This document shows positions 10,380-17,915 of a DNA stretch of 25,781 nt, piece after piece. The DNA lies in the IMG/VR virus record IMGVR_UViG_3300042503_001500, positions 1 to 25,781 of that record; one strand, given 5' to 3'. The notes beneath the pieces were generated by a model. It saw only the letters and a program-made list of their open reading frames with translations, made no database searches and was not told the DNA's origin. The position numbers and the translations under genes are program-made. The stretch is from a virus. How positions within the stretch are numbered: position 1 is the stretch's first letter; each line of letters begins with the position of its first letter.

Positions 10380-10466
10380 CCAGTAATGCCTCCTTCTATG
10401 CTATCTGCATAGCGAGTAACATATTTCCAGCAGGACTCGTGGCGGAGATGCCAAAAGGTTTACTGG
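10380..10466 (-). other. Multi-branched structured element (87 nt) upstream of tRNA-Tyr
   Basis: Closing stem CCAGTAA/TTACTGG (7 bp), a perfect internal hairpin CTATGC-TATCT-GCATAG (10396-10412) and a small GGC/GCC hairpin. Similar in size, closing sequence (CCAGT.../...ACTGG) and layout to the element at 8557-8648. Confidence 0.5.
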
Positions 10467-10482
10467 CTTTAGACTTAAAACA

Positions 10483-10511
10483 ATCTTAACACACTTCTAT
10501 TTGGTTGTCAA
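10483..10511 (-). promoter_or_regulatory. Early sigma70-like promoter of the tRNA-Tyr unit
   Basis: TTGACA (10506-10511), 17-bp spacer, TAAGAT (10483-10488). Transcription would first copy the 87-nt structured element and then tRNA-Tyr. Confidence 0.6.
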
Positions 10512-10522
10512 GGTGTTTGGGA

Positions 10523-10530
10523 TATTTATA
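10523..10530 (-). promoter_or_regulatory. Late motif (TATAAATA) upstream of the tRNA-Tyr/rlpA-like unit
   Basis: Exact TATAAATA 13 nt after the peptidase stop codon and 11 bp from the early -35 box. The next protein gene downstream is the RlpA-like one, over 350 nt away. Confidence 0.5.
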
Positions 10531-10543
10531 AAACTTATGGTGT

Positions 10544-11230
10544 CTAGAAAACCCTACCCCAACCATCCTTGCCACCTGGACACCATCTACGAGCCAGCTC
10601 AGATCGTTTGTAGATTGCTCCTTTACCATTGGTCACTGGACCAGTATAGCTATCATTGAGGCTTCCGTAAGGGTCATTAACTACATAATCTCCATTTGGT
10701 GTCTTTCCAATCACAACTACCATGTGTCCTCCTGTCGGATTAGATAAAGTCCCCCTATGAAGAATACCAATAACAACAGGTCTACCAGCGGCAAGCTCTC
10801 TATCAAGATCAGCAAAACTAAGAGAATAACTGAAATTGGACTTAATTCCATAAGACGCAAGAACACGAGTTTGTACCAAGTGGTCTGTTGTATCTCCGAT
10901 GGAGAAGACTTTTTGAACATATGCATCATCTCCTTTTGGTCCTTTTAATGTGCCTGGTTTAAAATACTCAAGGCACATTGCACATGCAGAGGAATTACAG
11001 GTTCGATTTGCATCTCTGTAATTATCTGTCTGAGGAAACCATGGAAAATTTTCTATGGTATTTGATTTTGGGTTTTCTGGTTTTGTTCTATAAATTCTTA
11101 CCCAATTAGATGAATCATCTATTAATGGAGAATCCATTAAATCAACTTCAAATTGCTCTACTGCAGCAACATGCTTTGGATTATTTTCATCATAGTGTTT
11201 AAAGAAATTGTGTAAATCAATTCTGGCCAT
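10544..11230 (-). CDS. C39-like (papain-fold) cysteine peptidase
   Basis: Residues 60-215 fit the Peptidase_C39-like family: Q67 (oxyanion) in FPWFPQTDNY, nucleophile probably C78 in RTCNSSACAM, H169 in TGGHMVVVIGK, and D187 in YVVNDPYGS. The adjacent GRPVVIGILHRG strand is typical. The likely role is cleaving peptide bonds in the cell wall or in host or phage proteins; no transporter or peptide substrate is nearby, so it is not a bacteriocin processing peptidase. Residues 1-50 form an N-terminal module whose pattern (FKHYDENNPKH..., NWVRIYR) recalls the lysozyme N-terminus. Good Shine-Dalgarno (GGAGAG). It overlaps the nuclease gene by 14 nt. Confidence 0.82.
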   Translation of the reverse strand: MARIDLHNFFKHYDENNPKHVAAVEQFEVDLMDSPLIDDSSNWVRIYRTKPENPKSNTIENFPWFPQTDNYRDANRTCNSSACAMCLEYFKPGTLKGPKGDDAYVQKVFSIGDTTDHLVQTRVLASYGIKSNFSYSLSFADLDRELAAGRPVVIGILHRGTLSNPTGGHMVVVIGKTPNGDYVVNDPYGSLNDSYTGPVTNGKGAIYKRSELARRWCPGGKDGWGRVF

Positions 11231-11564
11231 CTTTCTCTCCGAATAGTTTGATAAAGTACTCTGCGTCTATTACGACTAATGGTTTCTTGTGGTTCTTTTT
11301 CATGACTACTACTGGTTCATAATCACCACAATTTGCTTTAGCTTGTTCATATGCTTCCCAGACATTTAACTTCTCAACATTTTTACATTCTATTGAGAAA
11401 GGAAATTTACTTCTAGCTGCTCTAGCCATGATCAAATCTTCACCTCCAGCACCCATAGATCTAGATTCAATATCTTCAGGATGTATATCTAGTTCTTCTA
11501 TGAGTTGATCTCTAACCCACTTCTGTAAATTCCTACCTTTAGCTTTAGCACTCTGAGGTTTCAT
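11217..11564 (-). CDS. PD-(D/E)XK nuclease-like protein (115 aa)
   Basis: The core motif is G41-E42-D43-L44 (GAGGEDLIMA) followed by E59-C60-K61 in the strand FSIECKN and a helix WEAYEQAKAN containing a conserved-looking Q. This is the arrangement of small PD-(D/E)XK nucleases such as archaeal Holliday-junction resolvases and VRR-type enzymes. It probably cuts branched or host DNA. It has its own early promoter and a late motif upstream, so it may act throughout infection. Confidence 0.75.
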   Translation of the reverse strand: MKPQSAKAKGRNLQKWVRDQLIEELDIHPEDIESRSMGAGGEDLIMARAARSKFPFSIECKNVEKLNVWEAYEQAKANCGDYEPVVVMKKNHKKPLVVIDAEYFIKLFGEKDGQN

Positions 11565-11587
11565 TATATATCTCTAATAACTTAGAA

Positions 11588-11595
11588 TATTTATC
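11588..11595 (-). promoter_or_regulatory. Late promoter (GATAAATA) for the nuclease-peptidase pair
   Basis: GATAAATA 24 nt before the nuclease ATG. An AACCCTG/CAGGGTT stem separates it from the early -35 box. Confidence 0.65.
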
Positions 11596-11612
11596 TGAAC
11601 CCTGACAGAGTT

Positions 11613-11641
11613 ATTGTACAGGGTTTCTTGGGTCTTGTCAA
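11613..11641 (-). promoter_or_regulatory. Early sigma70-like promoter for the nuclease-peptidase pair
   Basis: TTGACA (11636-11641), 17-bp spacer, TACAAT (11613-11618). The -10 box falls in the loop of the AACCCTG/CAGGGTT stem-loop. Confidence 0.75.
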
Positions 11642-11671
11642 GCCCCCTTCTTTCAGGGATTAAACAGCTTA

Positions 11672-11730
11672 TATGGCCAGTTAAAGGGGTCTATGACCCT
11701 TTCCCTAGTCAGACCAGTTTAAAGGCCATA
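11672..11730 (-). other. Structured non-coding element upstream of the early promoter
   Basis: Outer inverted repeat TATGGCC/GGCCATA (7 bp). Inside lies a strong hairpin AAAGGGGTC-TAT-GACCCTTT (8 bp, one bulged G) and two copies of CCAGTT(T)AAAGG. No ORF. With the promoter at 11613-11641 it resembles a promoter-plus-stem-loop cassette. Confidence 0.5.
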
Positions 11731-11772
11731 AACCGCTGTTTTTTGGGAGATTTTACTGGAAGTCCCAGACAC

Positions 11773-11805
11773 AAAAAAGCCACCTACCTAGTCGGCAGAT
11801 GGCTT
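11773..11805 (-). terminator. Rho-independent terminator of the 11826-12980 gene
   Basis: Stem AAGCCATCT/AGGTGGCTT (9 bp, one T-G), 11-nt loop, followed by TTTTTT; 20 nt after the stop codon. Confidence 0.85.
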
Positions 11806-11825
11806 GAATCACTTAAATATTTGGT

Positions 11826-12980
11826 TTATCCATCGTAGCTTCTTCTTGAACCAGTTTCAGCATCTTGCCTACGCTGAGTTCCTACAACTGCATTTAATCT
11901 AGATTTTAATTTAGCTGCCTTCTTTTGTTCAGATGTTTTACCATCCCATTCAGTTGGAGTGTTATCTTTCCAATCATCATGCTTGCCAATATTCGCTTCA
12001 CGACTTCTTGGCAGTTTAGTTGTTTTTGGGGATTGTGGCCTTTCTGGATATGGTGCAGTAAATCCTTCAACAATTACATCAATCCAATCTTCACTCATGT
12101 TAACCATGATGTTTTCTGCTGATTCTACAGTATCAGCATATCCTTCTTCTAGAAGGTGATCTAGAACTACATCATATACATCTACATCTTCACCTAGTCT
12201 TGATGCAAGTCTACCAGCACCAGAAGCTACCTTCCTAGCAACTTTGCCGAGGAAACCTTTACCAGCTTTCTTTGCAGCAGAGCCTGCTGATTGCATCTTA
12301 GCTTGAGCAGCATCACCAGCAGTTTTAGTACCAGTTACTGCTTTTTGACCTGCAGATTGAACCGCACCCTTTACCTTTTCTACTCCACGCTGGAGTTTAT
12401 TGGCAGCTCTTGATGCAAGGTGGCCAACAACCTGTGAGCGAATGCCTCTACGAACAGAAGGATCCTTTGAAGCCTGCTTCATACCAATAGAGGTTCTATT
12501 GAGTGGCTTACCCTTCTTGCTTGATACTAGGCCATGCTTAGCAGCATAATCACCTGCAGCGGTGTCTACAGCCTTTCTAGCTCTAGCTACAGCCTTGCCA
12601 GGAGCATCCTTAACTGCCTGAACTTGGCGCTGGCGGGCAGCAGATACAACAGCTTGCCTTCTAGCTTGTTGACGCATTGCAGTACCCTGACCAGTTGTTA
12701 CTGGTGCAGAACGCTTATCAGTACTTAGTTTAGTATATCCACCACGACCTTTAGTTACAGTAGCTTCGGAGAAAATCTCATCTAAAGCTTCTTCAATATC
12801 TAATAATTCATATCCCTCTTCAAGCATAGCTTCGATTGTTTCTTCAACAATCTCTTCAATCTCACCATCATAAAGATAATTAATATCCTCAAGAAGTTCT
12901 ACTTCTTCAGATAATGTTTCTCTTACTTCATCGTTATAAACGGCAAAGTATGATTCGTAAAGTCTTTGAGTTTCTGTCAT
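11826..12980 (-). CDS. Late virion-type protein with histone-H1-like basic centre (384 aa)
   Basis: Three zones. Residues 1-75 are very acidic (LSEEVELLEDINYL, IEEIVEETIEAMLEEGYE). Residues 80-270 are Lys/Arg/Ala/Gly-rich and repetitive, like histone H1 tails (RQQARRQAVVSAARQRQ, KAVARARKAVDTAAGDY, KKAGKGFLGKVARKVA). Residues 270-310 hold VYDVVLDHLLEEGYADTVES and IMVNMSEDWIDVIVEG, a pattern I recall from other cyanophage structural proteins. The C-terminus is hydrophilic and disordered-looking. An exact late promoter 32 nt upstream and a strong terminator make it a single late gene. Likely a head-interior or core protein that contacts DNA; the function is inferred. Confidence 0.8.
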   Translation of the reverse strand: MTETQRLYESYFAVYNDEVRETLSEEVELLEDINYLYDGEIEEIVEETIEAMLEEGYELLDIEEALDEIFSEATVTKGRGGYTKLSTDKRSAPVTTGQGTAMRQQARRQAVVSAARQRQVQAVKDAPGKAVARARKAVDTAAGDYAAKHGLVSSKKGKPLNRTSIGMKQASKDPSVRRGIRSQVVGHLASRAANKLQRGVEKVKGAVQSAGQKAVTGTKTAGDAAQAKMQSAGSAAKKAGKGFLGKVARKVASGAGRLASRLGEDVDVYDVVLDHLLEEGYADTVESAENIMVNMSEDWIDVIVEGFTAPYPERPQSPKTTKLPRSREANIGKHDDWKDNTPTEWDGKTSEQKKAAKLKSRLNAVVGTQRRQDAETGSRRSYDG

Positions 12981-13034
12981 TGGAGTTTCTATAAATGTTA
13001 CTTTATAGTATTATTTATAAAAACTCCAGTATTA
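12979..13034 (-). promoter_or_regulatory. Late promoter (TATAAATA, 13012-13019) inside an inverted repeat
   Basis: Exact TATAAATA 32 nt before the ATG at 12980, lying inside the loop of TGGAGTTT/AAACTCCA, whose arms are near 13026-13033 and 12981-12988. The repeat may also terminate nrdB transcripts. Confidence 0.7.
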
Positions 13035-13035
13035 A

Positions 13036-14199
13036 TCAGAGTTTAAATCCAGAGAAAGTATCTTTCTTCATGTCTTGTTTGATACCACCGATTACATAGC
13101 TCTCAATTTCAGTTTCCTGTGGAGCATTCTGCATCATCTTGGAATTGAGCCAATGCTCAGTCCAAGGAAGAGGATTGTTTGACATAGAGATGTCAAACAT
13201 TGGCTTAATACCAATTGCTTTCATTCTACGATTTGCAATATACTCAACATATGAAGAAAGTAATTTAGCATTTAGACCAATCATAGAACCATCCTTGAAC
13301 AGATACTCTGCCCATGCCTTTTCTTCATTAACTGCACGAACATACATCTGCTTAACATTATTTTCTTCCTCAGCAATAATATCTAACATCTGAGGATCAT
13401 CACCATTCTTCCAGTTCTTGATAATGTTTTGAGTGATCACAAGATGCTGGGATTCATCACGAGCAATCAAAGAAATGATCTTTGCAGATCCTTCCATGAG
13501 TTTTAGTTCACCGAATGCAAAGCTACAAGCAAATGAAACATAGAAACGAATACCCTCAAGAATATTCACATTCATAACTGCACGATAGAGCTTTCGCTTC
13601 AATTCTTTGAGTTCAATCTGTGCAGTTGGATGACCACCTAGTTCCCAAAGAGTTCCAGAATCCCATTGATGAGCACACTGAATTAGATCATCATATGCTT
13701 CAGTTACACTAGTTGCACGTTCTAGAATCTTTTCATCATCTAGAATAGTATCAAATACTTCTGTCACATCAGAATAGACATTCTTGATGATGTAGGTATA
13801 TGAACGACTATGAATCATCTCCATAGTTTCCCAAATGGTCATGCAAGCTTCCAGTTCAGGAAGTGAACAGTATGGAATAAATGCAAGACCAGGACCACGA
13901 CCCTGTACCGAATCAAGCATGATCTGATACTTCAGGTTGGAAGTAAAGATATGCTTTTGCTCAGGGCGAAGAGTTTGATAATCTGCACGATCTTTTTGGA
14001 GGGAGACCTCCTCAGGTCTCCAGAAATATCCAAGTTGTTGTTGAGTTAGCTTTTCAAAGATAGGATACTTGTAGCTATCATATCTTTGAACTCCAAGTGG
14101 TTTACCAAAAAACATTGGTTGCTTTTTGGTATCTACATGATTACTATTAAATACGGTCATGCCCTTGATTTCACTGTTTGTATTTTTGATGAATTGCAT
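13036..14199 (-). CDS. nrdB: Ribonucleotide reductase beta subunit (class I, R2)
   Basis: Makes the radical used by NrdA to reduce ribonucleotides to deoxyribonucleotides for phage DNA synthesis. The di-iron and radical residues are all visible: D96 (MLDSVQGR), E127 and H130 (MEMIHSRSY) with radical Tyr Y134, E215 (ILEGIRFYVSF), E249 and H252 (IARDESQHL). The C-terminus (DTFSGFKL) is the peptide that docks on R1. 387 aa matches the family. A strong Shine-Dalgarno (AAAGGAG) decides the start. It follows nrdA by 12 nt. Confidence 0.97.
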   Translation of the reverse strand: MQFIKNTNSEIKGMTVFNSNHVDTKKQPMFFGKPLGVQRYDSYKYPIFEKLTQQQLGYFWRPEEVSLQKDRADYQTLRPEQKHIFTSNLKYQIMLDSVQGRGPGLAFIPYCSLPELEACMTIWETMEMIHSRSYTYIIKNVYSDVTEVFDTILDDEKILERATSVTEAYDDLIQCAHQWDSGTLWELGGHPTAQIELKELKRKLYRAVMNVNILEGIRFYVSFACSFAFGELKLMEGSAKIISLIARDESQHLVITQNIIKNWKNGDDPQMLDIIAEEENNVKQMYVRAVNEEKAWAEYLFKDGSMIGLNAKLLSSYVEYIANRRMKAIGIKPMFDISMSNNPLPWTEHWLNSKMMQNAPQETEIESYVIGGIKQDMKKDTFSGFKL

Positions 14200-14211
14200 G
14201 TAAATTCTCCT

Positions 14212-16512
14212 TTAGATTTTGCAGCTTTCGCAGTCGTCTTCGGTCTCTAATTGTGAGACTAGTTGTGATAGAGCATCCGTTTTCTCTTCCGTATCACCAT
14301 CAGATTTACTATCATATGTATTTTGATAGTATGATGTCTTCCAGCCATACTTATATGTTGTCAGTAGATCTTGGGCCATCACTGATGCTGGCACTTCATT
14401 ATCTGGATAGTTTTCTGGGTTATAGCTCCAGTTACCACTGATTGCTTGATCAAAAAACTTTTGCATCACAGCAACAATATTAATGTAACCAGTGTTATTA
14501 GGCATGTCCCAAAGAAGCGTATAGTTCTTCTTGAGGGTTTGATAGCTAGGAACAATTTGTTTAAGCGGACCTTTCTTTGATTTCTTAACGGACAAGTAAT
14601 CTCTAGGTGGTTCAATTCCGTTGGTTTCATTTGACACAACGGAACTGCTTTCCGAAGGCATTTGTGCGGACAACGTGCTATGTCGTAGACCATGTGTTTG
14701 AATCTCGGAACGTAAAGTCTCCCAATCATAGTTCAGTTCGTTAGGTACGATTTCGTCTACATCTGTTTTATAGGTGTCGATGGGAAGAATTCCTTGAGAA
14801 TACTTTGTACGATTAAAATATTCACATGCACCCTTTTCTTGAGCAAGTTTATTAGAAGCTTTCAATAGATGATATTGAAATGATTCAGTCAAATCATGGA
14901 CTAGTTTCCAAGACTCACGATCCTCATATTTCACACCATGTCTAGCCAGATAATGTGCAAGCCCAATATAACCGATTCCAAGTGAACGACGAGACTTTGT
15001 AGAAACTCTAGCAGCTTCAACTGGATAATCTTGATAATCAATTAGTTCATCCAAAGCACGAATTGAAAGATCACAAAGTTCTTCCATTTCATTTAGATTA
15101 TTCAGTTTACCAACATTAACTGCAGAAAGAATACAAAGTGCAATCTCACCTTGTGGATCATCAATATGATTGATTGGTACAGTTGGAAGTGTGATCTCTT
15201 GGCAGAGATTACTCATGTTCACTTTGTCAAGGAAAGAACTATGTGAATTACAATGATCAATATTCATGATGTAAATACGACCAGTTTCTGCACGTTCTTT
15301 GAGAAGATCCAGAAACAGTTCCTGTGCGTTTACAGTTTTTCTTGGAATAGACTGATCTCGTTCTGCATCCACATACATGTCATCAAACGAATCAGTCCCA
15401 AAAGCATCATACAAACCAGGAACGTCGTGTGGAGAGAATAGAGAAATTTCTTCATTTGTGATAAACCTCTCGTAGAATAGTTTTGAGATCTGAATGCTAT
15501 AGTCTAGCTTACGAACTCGGTTATCCTCGGTTCCCTTATTGTTTTTTAATACTAGGATGTCTTCTATTTCTTGATGCCAAATAGGGAAGTGAACTGTAGC
15601 CGACCCACCACGAATGCCGTTTTGAGTGCAACATCTGACCGTCGCTTCAAATTTCTTGAGGAAGGGTATAACTCCAGTATGGGCAACCTCGCCACCACGA
15701 ATTTTGCTATTGAGACCTCTGATCCTGCCTGCGTTAATACCGATTCCAGCACGCTGAGCCACATAACGGCCAATAGCCATGTCAGAGCTGAAGATAGAAT
15801 TGAGAGAATCGTCAGAATCAATAAGCACACAAGAAGCAAATTGACGAAGAGGGGTTCTAACACCTGCCATAATTGGTGTTGGAATGTTAATTCTGTGCTT
15901 GGAGATTGCGTTGTAATATCGTCGGACATATTCTAGTCGAGTTGATTGTGGATATTCTGCAAAGATAGTTGCAGAAATTAGCATGTACATGTATTGAGGA
16001 GTTTCATAAATTTTCTTTGAACTCCTATCCTGTACAAGATATTTGTCTACTACTTGACGAAGACCAGCATAAGTAAAAATATAATCTCTTTCGTGATCAA
16101 TCCAGGAATTAATTTTATCCCATTCTTCATCAGTGTATTTTCCAGATAGGGCTTTATCATATACACCATTCATAATACCTTGGTACAGGTGATCACCTAT
16201 TGAAGGGAACCCGTTCTTCCAATTAGCTCCAAAGACTTGTTTATATAAGCCGAACAAAAGAAGACGAGCAGCAACATACTGGTAATTTGGATTATCAAGA
16301 CTAATGAGGTCACTAGCTGACCGAACCAAGATTTCTTGAATTTCATCAGTTGTAATTCCATCATAAAATTGTAATCCAGATTGAATTTCAACTTGGGATG
16401 CACTTACTCCAGCAAGCCCTCCACAAGCACATTCGACCATATTGTGAATCTTGTCCAAATCTAAAGATTCCAGAGTACCATTACGTTTTTTTACTTTAGT
16501 ACCGTTACTCAT
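14212..16512 (-). CDS. nrdA: Ribonucleotide reductase alpha subunit (class Ia, R1)
   Basis: Catalytic subunit reducing NDPs. An ATP-cone allosteric domain is at the N-terminus (KKRNGTLESLDLDKIHNMVE to about residue 95). Active-site motifs: FASCVLIDSDDS (first redox Cys), MSNLCQEITLP (Asn, radical Cys, Glu), EIALCILSAVNVG (second redox Cys), LRHSTLSAQMPSESSS, the radical-path tyrosines in GWKTSYYQNTYD, and the C-terminal redox pair C761-E-S-C764. The ATG at 16512 (MSNGTKV) is preferred: it overlaps the primase stop as ATGA and has GGAAG upstream. An in-frame ATG at 16524 adds 4 residues. Confidence 0.97.
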   Translation of the reverse strand: MSNGTKVKKRNGTLESLDLDKIHNMVECACGGLAGVSASQVEIQSGLQFYDGITTDEIQEILVRSASDLISLDNPNYQYVAARLLLFGLYKQVFGANWKNGFPSIGDHLYQGIMNGVYDKALSGKYTDEEWDKINSWIDHERDYIFTYAGLRQVVDKYLVQDRSSKKIYETPQYMYMLISATIFAEYPQSTRLEYVRRYYNAISKHRINIPTPIMAGVRTPLRQFASCVLIDSDDSLNSIFSSDMAIGRYVAQRAGIGINAGRIRGLNSKIRGGEVAHTGVIPFLKKFEATVRCCTQNGIRGGSATVHFPIWHQEIEDILVLKNNKGTEDNRVRKLDYSIQISKLFYERFITNEEISLFSPHDVPGLYDAFGTDSFDDMYVDAERDQSIPRKTVNAQELFLDLLKERAETGRIYIMNIDHCNSHSSFLDKVNMSNLCQEITLPTVPINHIDDPQGEIALCILSAVNVGKLNNLNEMEELCDLSIRALDELIDYQDYPVEAARVSTKSRRSLGIGYIGLAHYLARHGVKYEDRESWKLVHDLTESFQYHLLKASNKLAQEKGACEYFNRTKYSQGILPIDTYKTDVDEIVPNELNYDWETLRSEIQTHGLRHSTLSAQMPSESSSVVSNETNGIEPPRDYLSVKKSKKGPLKQIVPSYQTLKKNYTLLWDMPNNTGYINIVAVMQKFFDQAISGNWSYNPENYPDNEVPASVMAQDLLTTYKYGWKTSYYQNTYDSKSDGDTEEKTDALSQLVSQLETEDDCESCKI

Positions 16513-17489
16513 ACTTTCTTCCATGTAGTAAATTTAACTTTAGCTTCCAACCCTTGAAATGTGTTTTGTTTGATTATTTCCTGTGGGTTGAGTCCAGAAA
16601 TAACCATATCATTAATATCTTTTTCTTTTATGGTGCTTGGCCAAATAACGACCTTTTCTCCTGCAGTGATAAGCTTGTCATACCTCTGGACAATCTGAAG
16701 ATTTCTTGGTTCATTATCCAATACAAAAATTCTGTCTCGGTAAATAGACTTTTCTAGATGCACATCAGATCCACACATGGCAATTGCATTAGACAGAAAA
16801 AGAGAGTCAAATGGACCCTCTGTAACATAGATGGTTCTATCGAAGTCTAAAGAATCAAGTCCAAATAATTTAACGTACTTATCATCCAGGATGGTAGTAA
16901 TATAGCGTAGTTTTGCAGTTTTGTCAAGAGCCCTCCCCTGGAATCCAAAAAGTTTTCCACTTTTGGACATGAGGGGGATGACGATTCTAGACTCTTTAAG
17001 TTTTGTGTCTGTTTTGGCCCAAGCATGAAAATCCTCTGCGTAATAGAACTTAGAAAAATATTTTTCTGGTATTTGCCTGTTGGAAAGATATTCTCTTGCT
17101 GGGTGTGAATTATTTAGTTCTGATATTTTTTTGAGTTCGGATAGTGGAGTCTTCTTGAAAACTGGCTTTTGAAATTCAAACTTAGGTTCTGGAGTGTTTG
17201 ATCCACGGCCAGTCAATCCAGACTTGAATCTCTCCATCACGTATTCATCGTGAAGAGTTACATCTAGATCTTTTAAAAAATTACTGAGAGTTCTACCAAC
17301 TCCACAGTTATGGCATTTGAATACCATATCTGCATTCTTTCGATAGAAAAATCCCCTTGCACGGTTTTTGTATTTTGCCGAGTCACCGCAATAAGGGCAT
17401 CTGAAGTTATATAAATTATCTTGCTTCTTTTGAAATTTGCTTAGTCTAATTGAAATGAGGTTAATGTATTTGTGGTCAATGTAACTCAT
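16509..17489 (-). CDS. 61: DNA primase, T4 gp61 type
   Basis: Makes RNA primers for lagging-strand synthesis in complex with the gp41 helicase. N-terminal zinc-binding domain: C31-P-Y-C34 and C59-H-N-C62. The TOPRIM catalytic core follows: IYVTEGPFDSLFLSNAIAM (E of motif I with the following D), RIFVLDNEPRN and the acidic end DINDMVISG. 326 aa is close to T4 gp61 (342 aa). It starts as an ATGA overlap with the coiled-coil gene and ends in an ATGA overlap with nrdA, so primase and RNR are co-translated. A promoter-like site lies inside the gene and a perfect one just upstream. Confidence 0.94.
   Translation of the reverse strand: MSYIDHKYINLISIRLSKFQKKQDNLYNFRCPYCGDSAKYKNRARGFFYRKNADMVFKCHNCGVGRTLSNFLKDLDVTLHDEYVMERFKSGLTGRGSNTPEPKFEFQKPVFKKTPLSELKKISELNNSHPAREYLSNRQIPEKYFSKFYYAEDFHAWAKTDTKLKESRIVIPLMSKSGKLFGFQGRALDKTAKLRYITTILDDKYVKLFGLDSLDFDRTIYVTEGPFDSLFLSNAIAMCGSDVHLEKSIYRDRIFVLDNEPRNLQIVQRYDKLITAGEKVVIWPSTIKEKDINDMVISGLNPQEIIKQNTFQGLEAKVKFTTWKKV
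16899..16927 (-). promoter_or_regulatory. Internal early promoter-like site in primase
   Basis: TTGACA (16922-16927), 17-bp spacer, TATATT (16899-16904), within the primase coding sequence, 387 nt before the nrdA start. It could boost nrdA-nrdB transcription; chance occurrence is possible. Confidence 0.45.
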
Positions 17490-17902
17490 TTTTTGGTGGT
17501 GTGCTCAGTCCCTCCATTATAGGGCATACCGAGCATGTTGTCAACAAGGGGAACCACCAGGCCGACCAGTAAAACAACTGCCCCTGAGATGGCGGCCACC
17601 TGCCACCTAAATTTTAATAAATCTCCAACAGACTTTTCTACTTCCGAAACTCTTTCGGTAACAACTTTATTATCTGCTGTATTTGATGCCTTTATATCAT
17701 TTACCATTTGAATAATAAGTTCATCAGACTTAGTTACATTCTCAATTCTTTGTTCATGAATCACTAACATTTTACTAATTGTCTGACTTGTTTCGCTAAT
17801 TTTTTCGATAGCAGCATCAATCTTTTTCATCATTTGTTCATAGATGCTAAGTTTTTCTTCTAGTAATGCCAACTTAGTTTCGGTGGTTTGAGATTGAAAC
17901 AT
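17486..17902 (-). CDS. Coiled-coil protein with C-terminal membrane anchor (138 aa)
   Basis: Start taken at the ATG beginning MFQSQTTETKLALLEEKLSI, which has GAGG 4 nt upstream. A longer in-frame reading to 17968 overlaps the previous gene. Residues 10-95 are a long coiled coil (KLALLEEKLSIYEQMMKKID, IEKISETSQTISKMLVIHEQ). Then VSEVEKSVGDLLKFRWQVAA leads into one transmembrane helix (AAISGAVVLLVGLVVPLV) and a short tail. It resembles small membrane-tethered proteins common in cyanophage replication regions; function unknown. A perfect consensus promoter is embedded in its last codons. Confidence 0.75.
   Translation of the reverse strand: MFQSQTTETKLALLEEKLSIYEQMMKKIDAAIEKISETSQTISKMLVIHEQRIENVTKSDELIIQMVNDIKASNTADNKVVTERVSEVEKSVGDLLKFRWQVAAISGAVVLLVGLVVPLVDNMLGMPYNGGTEHTTKK
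17516..17544 (-). promoter_or_regulatory. Perfect sigma70 consensus promoter before primase-nrdAB
   Basis: TTGACA (17539-17544), exactly 17 bp, TATAAT (17516-17521), all consensus bases. It lies inside the 3' end of the coiled-coil gene, 27 nt before the primase ATG. Expected to drive primase, nrdA and nrdB early. Confidence 0.85.
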
Positions 17903-17915
17903 ACTACCTCTAAAG

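Noticed and set aside
10439-10480. Plus-strand GTGGCGGA...GACTTAAAA resembling the 5' half of a tRNA-Leu(UAA)
   Set aside because: Spacing is about 9 nt too long, no acceptor or T-arm follows, and the region is better explained by the structured element and the promoter.
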